DNA of 64,000 nt, from assembly GCF_004363695.1 (NCBI RefSeq), contig NZ_SNZC01000003.1, positions 1 to 64,000 on the forward strand. Direction: 5' to 3'. The notes under the pieces are model-generated. The model was given only the letters and a program-made list of their open reading frames with translations, did no database searches and was not told where the DNA came from. Positions 34,587-42,339 of the stretch are shown here, in pieces. The number at the start of each line of letters is the position of its first letter. Position 1 is the stretch's first letter. Source of the DNA: Flavobacterium cheniae (GTDB lineage: Bacteria > Bacteroidota > Bacteroidia > Flavobacteriales > Flavobacteriaceae). The position numbers and the translations under genes are program-made.

Positions 34587-35494
34587 GACAAGAGATTTTT
34601 AAACGTTTTATCTAAATCAGCATATTCAAACTCAAAGCCGTTTTCTGTTAATCGTTTTGGGATGACATTTCTACTTTTTAAAACTAATTCGGTTTCTGTT
34701 TTGATGAATTTTGCTCCAATTTCAAGCATTGATTTTGAGATTAGTAATCCAAACGGAATTCCAATTGCTTTTTGAAGTTTTTTCATGAATTCTTCATTTC
34801 GAATCGGTTTTGGAGAAACTACATTGATGCTGCCTGAAAGTTCTTTTTCGATTATAAATTCAATAGCTCTAGCGAAATCTTTTTCATGAATCCAACTGAT
34901 GAATTGCTTTCCATTACCGTTTTTTCCACCTAAACCAAATTGAGTTAATTTCTTTAATGGAACAAATGCTCCGCCATTTTTACCGAGAACGATAGAAGTA
35001 CGAATCGCTGTTTTTAATGTGTTTGGAGTTTCTACAACAAAGAATGTTTTTTCCCAAGATTTGGCAACGTTCATAGAAAAATCATTACCAATTTCTCCTG
35101 TATATTCATCCATCTCTTTATCTTCTGAATGGCGATAAATAGTTGCAGTTGATGAGTTTATAAAATGTTTTGGAGGATTTTCACATTGTAAAATGGCTTC
35201 GTTTAAAATTTTGGTACTATCAATTCTTGAAGCTAAAATTTCGGCTTTATTTTTTTCGTTATATCTACAATCAACTGATTTTCCAGCTAAGTTTATGACA
35301 ACATCTGCTTTTTCTAACTCTTTTTCCCAACCTGAAAATGATTTAGCATTCCAATTTACATATTTGATTTGGTTCTTAATTTCAGATTTTCCTCTAGTTA
35401 AAATTACAATTTCTTCAAATTTATTTTTGAAATGTTGGATTAAAACGTTTCCTAAGAACCCGGTTCCTGCTGCGATGATTAGTTTATTTTTCAT
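34583..35494 (-). CDS. TIGR01777-type NAD(P)-dependent epimerase-family protein
   Basis: The 303-residue extended-SDR protein has the nucleotide loop AGTGFLG, VVINLAGKSVDCRYN and a C-terminal domain like DUF1731 (TETELVLKSRNVIPKRLTENGF). It resembles E. coli YfcH. The physiological substrate of this group is not known. Its start lies 11 bases inside the 3' end of the preceding small membrane protein gene. Confidence 0.85.
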   Translation of the reverse strand: MKNKLIIAAGTGFLGNVLIQHFKNKFEEIVILTRGKSEIKNQIKYVNWNAKSFSGWEKELEKADVVINLAGKSVDCRYNEKNKAEILASRIDSTKILNEAILQCENPPKHFINSSTATIYRHSEDKEMDEYTGEIGNDFSMNVAKSWEKTFFVVETPNTLKTAIRTSIVLGKNGGAFVPLKKLTQFGLGGKNGNGKQFISWIHEKDFARAIEFIIEKELSGSINVVSPKPIRNEEFMKKLQKAIGIPFGLLISKSMLEIGAKFIKTETELVLKSRNVIPKRLTENGFEFEYADLDKTFKNLLS

Positions 35495-35837
35495 TTTGCT
35501 TTGCTATTTTATTTAATGTGATTGTAAAATATATTGCAATTGTCATTGGTAGGATCATTATAGTTGTAATCAATATTATGTAATTGTCTAAAATACTTTT
35601 CTCTTCTAAAAACAGGTATGTGGAAAAGGAAAAATATAAGAAGACATAAATCCAATAATTTATAATTTGATATTTGAGTTTTTTCACTAGTCTTTTAAAG
35701 TTGAATGAAATATATAGAGCAATACACAGTTGAGTGAACCCAAGTAAAATCTGCGCATATAAACCAAATAGGATTGTAAAGTCTAATATTATTGTTATTA
35801 TTAATAGAGCTTTATTAATTTTATTAATCATTCTCAT
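35484..35837 (-). CDS. Small four-helix membrane protein of unknown function
   Basis: The 117-residue protein has about four hydrophobic segments, a central FKRLVKKLKYQI basic loop and a lysine-rich end. No family is recognised. It lies between the GbsR regulator and the TIGR01777 gene and overlaps the latter by 11 bases. A copy of the GbsR-type dyad lies just upstream (35853-35878). Confidence 0.6.
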   Translation of the reverse strand: MRMINKINKALLIITIILDFTILFGLYAQILLGFTQLCIALYISFNFKRLVKKLKYQIINYWIYVFLYFSFSTYLFLEEKSILDNYIILITTIMILPMTIAIYFTITLNKIAKQNEK

Positions 35838-35852
35838 ATTGTCTATTGTTTT

Positions 35853-35878
35853 AAACTTTCAGAAATAATTGAAAGTTT
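35853..35878. promoter_or_regulatory. Dyad operator copy 2 (AAACTTTCA-N8-TGAAAGTTT)
   Basis: Perfect 9-bp arms (35853-35861 and 35870-35878) with an 8-base spacer lie between the regulator gene and the next gene of the operon. The arms and spacing are identical to those of the dyad at 36444-36469. No clear -7 element is seen beside this copy. Confidence 0.65.
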
Positions 35879-35891
35879 TGATTAAATTTTT

Positions 35892-36395
35892 TTACTTCAT
35901 GATTTTAACAACCAATTTTGCCAACCAATTGTCTTTGTATTCTGTGATTTTATCCAAAACGTTATCGGCTTTTAAAACGAAGTCGTACAATTTTGTGGTT
36001 TGATCTACGAAATGTTTTTCGGCTTCTGTGTTGTCTGATTGAATAGATGAAACTTCTTTTAAAACTTTCAAGGCGGGTTTGATTTCGCGTTTGCTTCGTT
36101 CTCTTGAAATTTTTACGGCCAATTCGTCTAAATCTTTTTCCGCTGTGAAAAATTCACGTCTTTCGCCTGCTTTGTATTCTTTGTAAACGATGCCCCAGTC
36201 CATTAAAGCTCTTAAATTCATAGAAGCATTACCGCGCGAAATTTGTAATTCTTCCATAATGTCTTCCATAGAAACAGGTTCGTGTGAAACCATCAATAAC
36301 GCATGAATCTGTGCCATGGTTTTGTTAATGCCCCATTGAGAACCTAAAGCTCCCCAGGTTTGTACGAATTTATTTTTTGCTTCTTTGAATTCCAT
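35892..36395 (-). CDS. GbsR/MarR-family transcriptional regulator
   Basis: The 167-residue protein has a winged helix-turn-helix (about 22-85) with the recognition region ELQISRGNASMNLRALMDWGIV and wing EYKAGERREFF, typical of the GbsR group, followed by a helical dimerisation region. The ATG at 36395 fits a promoter at 36423-36453. An upstream in-frame start would lie at or before the transcription start. The promoter overlaps a perfect dyad, so negative autoregulation is likely. The effector is unknown. Confidence 0.88.
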   Translation of the reverse strand: MEFKEAKNKFVQTWGALGSQWGINKTMAQIHALLMVSHEPVSMEDIMEELQISRGNASMNLRALMDWGIVYKEYKAGERREFFTAEKDLDELAVKISRERSKREIKPALKVLKEVSSIQSDNTEAEKHFVDQTTKLYDFVLKADNVLDKITEYKDNWLAKLVVKIMK

Positions 36396-36422
36396 TTTGA
36401 TGGTTATTTCATTTTGATAGGA

Positions 36423-36453
36423 CAAAGATATATAAAAGTTTTTAAACTTTCAA
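36423..36453 (-). promoter_or_regulatory. Promoter of the GbsR operon
   Basis: On the minus strand TTG (36451-36453), a 20-base spacer and TATCTTTG (36423-36430) match the full consensus. The TTG lies inside the dyad at 36444-36469. Confidence 0.75.
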
Positions 36454-36469
36454 AAAAAAATGAAAGTTT
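36444..36469. promoter_or_regulatory. Dyad operator copy 1 (AAACTTTCA-N8-TGAAAGTTT)
   Basis: Perfect 9-bp arms (36444-36452 and 36461-36469) with an 8-base spacer. It covers the -33 TTG of the regulator's promoter, so bound regulator would block RNA polymerase. Confidence 0.75.
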
Positions 36470-36478
36470 GTTTTAAAA

Positions 36479-36507
36479 AGAAACCGAAGTGTTTAATTTC
36501 GGTTTCT
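36479..36507. terminator. Probable terminator after the M3 peptidase gene
   Basis: Arms AGAAACCGAA (36479-36488) and TTCGGTTTCT (36498-36507), 23 bases past the stop of the minus-strand gene. The following T tract is weak. Confidence 0.6.
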
Positions 36508-36529
36508 AAATATCTAAAATTCTGATAAT

Positions 36530-38554
36530 TTAAATCAACCCTGCTCTCTTCAATAAAGCCTCTACTTTCGGCTCCTGTCCTCTGAATTTTTTATACAATT
36601 CCATTGGTAATTCGGTTCCGCCTTTTGAAAGAACGTTGTCTTTGAATTTAGTCGCTACTTCTTTATTGAAAATGCCTTTTTCTTGGAAATACGCAAAAGC
36701 ATCAGCGTCTAAAACTTCCGCCCATTTGTAGCTGTAATATCCTGAAGAATAACCGCCTTGAAAAATATGTGAAAACGATGTACTCATACAATTTTCTGCT
36801 ACATCTGGATACAAACTTGTGCCTTCCATCGCTTGTTTTTCAAAAGCTTTTACATCATCAATAGTTTGCGATTTTCCATGATACGTCATGTCTAAAATTC
36901 CGAAACTTAATTGGCGTAATGTTGCCATTCCTTCTAGGAAACTCGCACTTTCTTTGATTTTTTCCACATAGTCTTGCGGAATAATTTCACCTGTTTCGTA
37001 ATGTTTGGCGAATAATGCCAATGCTTCGGGTTCGTAACACCAGTTTTCCATCACTTGACTTGGTAATTCCACAAAATCCCAATAAACCGAAGTTCCAGAT
37101 AAACTTGGATAAGTTGTATTCGCTAACATGCCATGCAACGCGTGTCCAAACTCATGAAACAATGTTGTTACTTCGTTAAAAGTTAATAACGATGGTTTTG
37201 TTTCTGTCGGCGGTGTGAAATTACACACTATAGAAACATGTGGTCTTTCGTTGATTCCGTCATTTATATATTGTGGTTTGTAAGAAGTCATCCAAGCGCC
37301 ATTTCGTTTTCCTTTTCTCGGAAAGAAGTCCGAATAAAAAACAGCTACTAATTGTCCTTCGAAATCTAAAACTTCAAAAGTTTGAACGTCTTCGTGGTAT
37401 TTATCAATATCAAAAACTTCTTTGAAGGTAATTCCGAATAACTTTTCAGCGATAGTGAAAGCTCCGTTTAATACATTTTCCAATTGGAAATAGGGTTTCA
37501 ACAACTCATCATCCAAACTGAATAATTTTTGTTTCAATTTTTCCGAATAATAAGCACCATCCCATTTTTCTAATTGGTCAATTCCGTCTAATTCTTTTGC
37601 GAAAGCGGTTAATTCAGTAAATTCTTTTTGAGCCGCTGGTTTTGCTTTTTCTAACAAATCATTCAAAAACGATTGTACTTTTTCTGGATTTTGAGCCATT
37701 CGTTCTTCCAAAACAAAATGCGAATGCGATTGGTAGCCTAATAAATTAGCGCGTTTGTGACGTAATTCCACAATGCGTTTTACATTTTCTTTATTGTCGA
37801 ATTCATTATCCTGAAAAGATTTTTTTCCAGCAGCAATAGCGATTTCTTTTCGTAATTCACGATTTTCAACATAAGTTACGAAAGGTAAATAACTTGGGAA
37901 GTCTAAAGTGAAAACCCAACCTTCCAAGTTTTTCGATTTTGCCAAACTTGCCGCCATTTCTTTAGCGCCATCAGGTAAACCTTTTAAATCAGCTTCATTG
38001 GTTATATGTAATTGATAGTTATTGGTTTCAGCCAAAACATTTTCACCGAAAGTCAGTTTGATTTTGGCTAATTCGGTATCGATTTCGCGTAGTTTTAATT
38101 TGTCTTCTTCATTCAATAAAGCTCCATTTCGAGAAAAACCTTTGAATTTTTTGTCTAATAAAGTTGCTTGTTCGGTAGTTAATGTCAAAGTGTCTTTTTG
38201 ATCATAAACCGCTTTTACTCGTTTAAATAAATCTTCATTCAAAGCAATATCGTTACTAAATGCAGTAATCAATGGAGAAACTTCTTGTGCGATTTTTTGC
38301 ATTTCATCACAAGTTTCAGCTGAATTCAAATTGAAGAAAATATTGGACAATCTATCCAATTGTTCGCCAGAATAATCCAAAGCTTCAATTGTATTAGAAA
38401 AATTAGGTATTTCTGTGTTATTTACTATGCTATCGATTTCAGTACGAGCGAGTTCGATGGTTTTTCCGAAAGCTTCTTTATAATCTGAAAGATTAATCTT
38501 ACTAAATGGTGCTGAATTGTGTTTTGTTGTAAATTTTTTTAAAAAAAGTTCCAT
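36530..38554 (-). CDS. M3-family zinc oligopeptidase (oligopeptidase A / dipeptidyl carboxypeptidase type)
   Basis: The 674-residue cytoplasmic peptidase degrades short peptides. The zinc motif is HEFGHALHG in TLFHEFGHALHGML, followed by the third ligand region around WDFVELPSQVMENW. Full-length for the family, without an export signal. Assignment to PrlC or Dcp cannot be decided from motifs alone. Confidence 0.93.
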   Translation of the reverse strand: MELFLKKFTTKHNSAPFSKINLSDYKEAFGKTIELARTEIDSIVNNTEIPNFSNTIEALDYSGEQLDRLSNIFFNLNSAETCDEMQKIAQEVSPLITAFSNDIALNEDLFKRVKAVYDQKDTLTLTTEQATLLDKKFKGFSRNGALLNEEDKLKLREIDTELAKIKLTFGENVLAETNNYQLHITNEADLKGLPDGAKEMAASLAKSKNLEGWVFTLDFPSYLPFVTYVENRELRKEIAIAAGKKSFQDNEFDNKENVKRIVELRHKRANLLGYQSHSHFVLEERMAQNPEKVQSFLNDLLEKAKPAAQKEFTELTAFAKELDGIDQLEKWDGAYYSEKLKQKLFSLDDELLKPYFQLENVLNGAFTIAEKLFGITFKEVFDIDKYHEDVQTFEVLDFEGQLVAVFYSDFFPRKGKRNGAWMTSYKPQYINDGINERPHVSIVCNFTPPTETKPSLLTFNEVTTLFHEFGHALHGMLANTTYPSLSGTSVYWDFVELPSQVMENWCYEPEALALFAKHYETGEIIPQDYVEKIKESASFLEGMATLRQLSFGILDMTYHGKSQTIDDVKAFEKQAMEGTSLYPDVAENCMSTSFSHIFQGGYSSGYYSYKWAEVLDADAFAYFQEKGIFNKEVATKFKDNVLSKGGTELPMELYKKFRGQEPKVEALLKRAGLI

Positions 38555-38676
38555 AAAAATTTGTTTTTATCGATAAAGTGTATAATTTTGTCGACGAAAT
38601 GATGTACGAACATCCTTTTTGCCCCAAACAGAGAGAGAGTAGAATTTTTTTATAGTTGTCACTTAATTGTGAGTAG

Positions 38677-38706
38677 AAACCCCGAATTAGCAATAATTCG
38701 GGGTTT
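38677..38706. terminator. Hairpin after purE
   Basis: Perfect 13-bp arms AAACCCCGAATTA (38677-38689) and TAATTCGGGGTTT (38694-38706) with a 4-base loop. T-rich sequence follows on the plus strand but only weakly on the minus strand, where purE ends. Confidence 0.7.
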
Positions 38707-38718
38707 TCTATTTTAGTT

Positions 38719-39201
38719 TTATTTTAAGCCTTCCGAAGCTTTTAAAACTGCTTGTTTTAATCCTTCTTTGTAGGCGATGATTTTATCTAACACGCATTTA
38801 TCATAACTTCCGATAATTTGTGCGGCTAAGATTCCAGCATTTTTTGCGCCATTTAATGCAACAGTTGCTACAGGAACTCCACCTGGCATTTGCAAAATCG
38901 ATAAAACCGAATCCCATCCATCAATAGAATTGCTCGATTTTACAGGAACTCCAATTACAGGAAGTGGCGACATAGAAGCAACCATTCCAGGTAAATGAGC
39001 CGCACCACCAGCACCAGCAATAATTACTGAGATACCTCTTTCGTGTGCGTTTTTACTGAAATCAAATAATTTTTCAGGTGTTCTGTGTGCTGAAACAATA
39101 TCAACTTCGGTTTCGATATCAAATCCTTTTAATATGTCGATGGCTTCTTGCATTACCGGCATATCCGAAATACTTCCCATTATTATTGCTACTTTACTCA
39201 T
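38719..39201 (-). CDS. purE: 5-(carboxyamino)imidazole ribonucleotide mutase PurE
   Basis: Converts N5-CAIR to CAIR in purine synthesis. The 160-residue protein has the class I signature GSISDMPVMQ, SAHRTPE and IAGAGGAAHLPGM. It follows purK by 5 bases. Confidence 0.97.
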   Translation of the reverse strand: MSKVAIIMGSISDMPVMQEAIDILKGFDIETEVDIVSAHRTPEKLFDFSKNAHERGISVIIAGAGGAAHLPGMVASMSPLPVIGVPVKSSNSIDGWDSVLSILQMPGGVPVATVALNGAKNAGILAAQIIGSYDKCVLDKIIAYKEGLKQAVLKASEGLK

Positions 39202-39206
39202 AAGTT

Positions 39207-40370
39207 TTATTCAATTGTTGTACTAATTACTCTAATACTATTTTTCACTTCCTCTGCAATTTTTCTTGCTTCCGTCATGTTTTCATTTACAATCGTAACG
39301 TGTCCCATTTTTCGGAAAGGTCTTGTTTCTCTTTTTCCGTAAATGTGTGGTGTTACGCCATCAATTGCCATGATTTTCTCTATGTTTTCGTAAACTACTT
39401 GTCCAGAAAAACCTTCTTCACCAACCAAATTTACCATAATTCCGGCAACTTTGCTATCGGTGTTTCCTAAAGGTAAGTTTAAAATCGCACGTAAATGGTT
39501 TTCGAATTGCGAAGTATAACTCGCTTCAATCGAATAATGTCCAGAATTATGTGGACGAGGAGCGACTTCGTTTACCAAAATTTCATCGTCCGAAGTTTGG
39601 AACATTTCCACAGCTAATAATCCAACATGATTGAAAGCTTCTGAAACTTTTAAAGCAACTTCTGTAGCTTTTTGTGCTACTTTTTCATCAATTCGAGCAG
39701 GACAAATTACATATTCTACTTGATTGGCTTCAGGATGAAATTCCATTTCTACTACGGGATAGGTTTTTACTTCTCCAGAAACAGAACGCGCTACAATTAC
39801 CGCTAATTCATTTTTGAACGGAACCATTTCTTCTGCAATACATTCTACATCAGGTAATTTTACCAAGTCTAATGCTGAGCGACAAATTTTAACGCCATTT
39901 CCGTCGTAACCAAATTGCGCACATTTCCAAACGAATGGAAATTCTAATTCATCTTTTTCTAATGCAGTTCTCAAATCGTTCAAATCAACAAATCGTTGGT
40001 GAGGCGAAGTGGGAATATCGTTTGAAACGTAATAATCTTTTTGTTTTCCTTTGTTTTGAATCAAACGTAAGGTTTTTGGCGAAGGGTAAATCGGTAATCC
40101 TTCTGCTTCCAATTGATCTAAAGCGTCTAGATTTACATTCTCAATTTCGATAGTTAACAAATCGACCATTTTGCCAAATTGGTAAACGGTATCAAAATCC
40201 ATTAAACTGCCTTTGTAAAATCCGTTGCAACTGTATCGTGCTGGAGCTTCTTCGCTTGGTTCTAAAACTAAAGTTTGAATATCAAATTTTCGAGTTTCGG
40301 TCAAAAGCATTTTTCCTAATTGACCTCCTCCTAAAATTCCTAATTTAAAATCAGAAGAAAAATAATTCAT
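39207..40370 (-). CDS. purK: 5-(carboxyamino)imidazole ribonucleotide synthase PurK
   Basis: ATP-grasp enzyme that carboxylates AIR to N5-CAIR, feeding PurE. The 387-residue protein has GILGGGQLGKML at the N-terminus, the ATP-grasp core FVWKCAQFGYDGNGV, and NEVAPRPHNSGHYSIEA. The ATG at 40370 is preferred because a full promoter lies at 40392-40422, leaving about a 16-base leader; an upstream in-frame start at 40394 would fall within the -7 element. Confidence 0.96.
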   Translation of the reverse strand: MNYFSSDFKLGILGGGQLGKMLLTETRKFDIQTLVLEPSEEAPARYSCNGFYKGSLMDFDTVYQFGKMVDLLTIEIENVNLDALDQLEAEGLPIYPSPKTLRLIQNKGKQKDYYVSNDIPTSPHQRFVDLNDLRTALEKDELEFPFVWKCAQFGYDGNGVKICRSALDLVKLPDVECIAEEMVPFKNELAVIVARSVSGEVKTYPVVEMEFHPEANQVEYVICPARIDEKVAQKATEVALKVSEAFNHVGLLAVEMFQTSDDEILVNEVAPRPHNSGHYSIEASYTSQFENHLRAILNLPLGNTDSKVAGIMVNLVGEEGFSGQVVYENIEKIMAIDGVTPHIYGKRETRPFRKMGHVTIVNENMTEARKIAEEVKNSIRVISTTIE

Positions 40371-40391
40371 TTTGTAGTGTTGTTGTTTGCG

Positions 40392-40422
40392 CAAAGATAC
40401 TCAGACAATTGATAATTAACAA
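40392..40422 (-). promoter_or_regulatory. purK-purE promoter
   Basis: On the minus strand TTG (40420-40422), 20 bases, then TATCTTTG (40392-40399). The TTG is provided by the tandem repeat at 40407-40438. Confidence 0.7.
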
Positions 40423-40438
40423 TTGATAATTAACAATT
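40407..40438. repeat. 14-bp tandem repeat upstream of purK
   Basis: AATTGATAATTAAC occurs at 40407-40420 and 40421-40434, with a further AATT at 40435-40438, ending just before the stop codon of the next gene. Confidence 0.9.
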
Positions 40439-40440
40439 TG

Positions 40441-40989
40441 TTACTTGTTGAGTTTTTTCAAAAGATTTCGAGTTGCTGCTTGATAAGCCGCGGAATGATT
40501 CGAATAATCTTGAGAAATAATCGTTTTTAATTCTTCGTGAACCCAATCGTATTTCTTTCCCAAGACAAAAAGGGCTTTCATAGCATACACTTTTGCTGCT
40601 ACTTTTTCGTCTTGAATCAATCGGTCAATTAAGGCTTCAATTAAATTGTGTTCTTGTTGTTGTGTGAGAGAAATTCCGTTTTTTCTGTGATTACTTTTGG
40701 TGAGAAAAAAGGCAATTTTAGTCGCTGGTCGTAATGCAGAATCATCTTTTATTTTTGGAAGAACGCTACAAAAATCTTCAATATAAGGAACAAATTGTTT
40801 CAGTTTCTTTTCGCAAACCAAATCCAAACTCCAAAAGGCTTTTATATGTAATTCATCTTTTGTGTCAAAAGCAAGTTGTATCATTTCTTTTAGATGATTT
40901 TCATCTTTCATAGCAAAATTACTAACCATTTTTCGGCTGGCAACATGGCAAGTGCTTTCTTCGATTTTCTGATACATTTGACTTTTCAT
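40441..40989 (-). CDS. HEAT-like helical repeat protein of unknown function
   Basis: The 182-residue cytoplasmic protein is predicted almost wholly alpha-helical. Repeats of about 35-40 residues show the HEAT pattern, for example IKAFWSLDLVCEKKLKQFVPYIEDF and VAAKVYAMKALFVLGKKYDW, given as landmarks AFWSLDLVCEK and VYAMKALFVLGKK. No catalytic motif is seen. It lies between purK and hpt but I see nothing that assigns a purine role. Confidence 0.6.
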   Translation of the reverse strand: MKSQMYQKIEESTCHVASRKMVSNFAMKDENHLKEMIQLAFDTKDELHIKAFWSLDLVCEKKLKQFVPYIEDFCSVLPKIKDDSALRPATKIAFFLTKSNHRKNGISLTQQQEHNLIEALIDRLIQDEKVAAKVYAMKALFVLGKKYDWVHEELKTIISQDYSNHSAAYQAATRNLLKKLNK

Positions 40990-41028
40990 TCGGTAAATAT
41001 ATCAAATTTGCAAAAAAGTTGAAATACT

Positions 41029-41060
41029 TTGTAGCTATTCATTTGACTTTCTTAAATTTG
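41029..41060 (+). promoter_or_regulatory. hpt-adk promoter
   Basis: TTG (41029-41031), a 21-base spacer and TAAATTTG (41053-41060), about 25 bases before the hpt GTG start. Confidence 0.6.
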
Positions 41061-41085
41061 TTGTTTATTTCTAAATCTAACCAAA

Positions 41086-41616
41086 GTGATACAACTACAC
41101 GATAAGAAATTTGAAGTTTTTATTTCGGGAGAGGAAATTAACTTCGCCATTGAAAACATGGCAAAACAAATTGAAGACGATTTTTGCGATGACGTCCCTG
41201 TTTTTATTGGAGTTTTGAATGGCGCTTTCATGGTCGTGGCTGATTTATTGAAAAAATACAGTCACAATTGCGAAGTTTCATTTGTAAAAATGGCATCGTA
41301 TGAAGGAACACAAACCACAAACGAAGTAAAAGAACTAATTGGTTTGAACCAAAGTTTAGAAGGTCGTTCTGTAATTATTGTGGAAGATATTGTAGATACT
41401 GGAAATACGATTGAGGAATTAAAAGCTATTATGAAACAACACAATGTGAAACATTTCAAAATTGCTACTTTATTCTTAAAACCAGAAGCCTATACAAAAG
41501 ACATTAAATTAGATTATGTAGGTATTCGAATTCCAAATAAATTTATAGTAGGATATGGTTTAGACTACGATGGTTTAGGAAGAAATTTAAAAGACATTTA
41601 TCAATTATCAGAATAA
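41086..41616 (+). CDS. hpt: Hypoxanthine phosphoribosyltransferase
   Basis: Salvages hypoxanthine (and often guanine) with PRPP to IMP. The 176-residue protein has the PRPP loop VIIVEDIVDTGNT and the flexible-loop SFVKMASYEGT. Start codon is GTG at 41086. adk follows after 30 bases in the same operon. Confidence 0.94.
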   Translation: MIQLHDKKFEVFISGEEINFAIENMAKQIEDDFCDDVPVFIGVLNGAFMVVADLLKKYSHNCEVSFVKMASYEGTQTTNEVKELIGLNQSLEGRSVIIVEDIVDTGNTIEELKAIMKQHNVKHFKIATLFLKPEAYTKDIKLDYVGIRIPNKFIVGYGLDYDGLGRNLKDIYQLSE

Positions 41617-41646
41617 CTAACTATTACAACTTAACATAACAAAACA

Positions 41647-42219
41647 ATGATCAATATCGTATTATTTGGTAAACCAGGAGCAGGAAAAGGAACACAAGCC
41701 GATTTTTTAAAGCACAAATACAATTTAGTTCATTTATCTACAGGAGATATTTTTAGATTCAATATCAAAAATGACACTGAATTAGGAAGATTAGCTAAAA
41801 CTTTTATGGATAAAGGTGATTTGGTTCCAGATGAAGTAACTATTAAAATGTTGCAAAGTGAAGTAGACAAAAATCCACAAGCAGCAGGTTTTTTATTTGA
41901 TGGTTTTCCAAGAACAATTGCTCAAGCTGAAGCTTTAGATAAGTTTTTAGAAGGTAAAAATCAAGAAATCACAGCTACTGTTGCATTAGAAGCGAATGAT
42001 GAAATCTTAGTGCAACGTTTGTTAGAAAGAGGAAAAACTTCAGGTAGACCAGATGATCAAGACGAAGAAAAAATCAGAAATCGTTACCAAGAATACAACG
42101 AAAAAACCGCGCCACTAATGGATTATTACAAAGCGCAACACAAATTTCACGCAGTTGATGGTATTGGATCTATTGAAGAAGTTACCGAAAGATTGAGTTT
42201 AGTTTTAGACACATTTTAA
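41647..42219 (+). CDS. adk: Adenylate kinase
   Basis: Interconverts ATP, AMP and ADP. The 190-residue short-LID form has the P-loop GKPGAGKGTQ, DGFPRTIAQAEAL and a C-terminal RYQEYNEKTAPLMDYY. Co-transcribed with hpt. Confidence 0.97.
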   Translation: MINIVLFGKPGAGKGTQADFLKHKYNLVHLSTGDIFRFNIKNDTELGRLAKTFMDKGDLVPDEVTIKMLQSEVDKNPQAAGFLFDGFPRTIAQAEALDKFLEGKNQEITATVALEANDEILVQRLLERGKTSGRPDDQDEEKIRNRYQEYNEKTAPLMDYYKAQHKFHAVDGIGSIEEVTERLSLVLDTF

Positions 42220-42228
42220 TAATAAAAT

Positions 42229-42256
42229 AAGGCCCGAGAGATAAATTTCGGGCTTT
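42229..42256. terminator. Intrinsic terminator after adk
   Basis: Arms AAGGCCCGA (42229-42237) and TCGGGCTTT (42248-42256), one mismatch, followed by a T-rich run. Confidence 0.85.
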
Positions 42257-42339
42257 CGATTTTTTTTTCGATATTTGCACACAGAAAAGGAGCTATTTCC
42301 GTAATTTGGGATTTTAGCTCTTTTTTTATAATTTTAACT

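Noticed and set aside
35193..35516. Open frame antisense to the TIGR01777 gene
   Set aside because: Shadow frame with no start signal or conserved pattern.
38502..38693. Open frame overlapping the M3 peptidase start and the purE hairpin
   Set aside because: It spans the hairpin and the promoter region, and the encoded peptide has no features.
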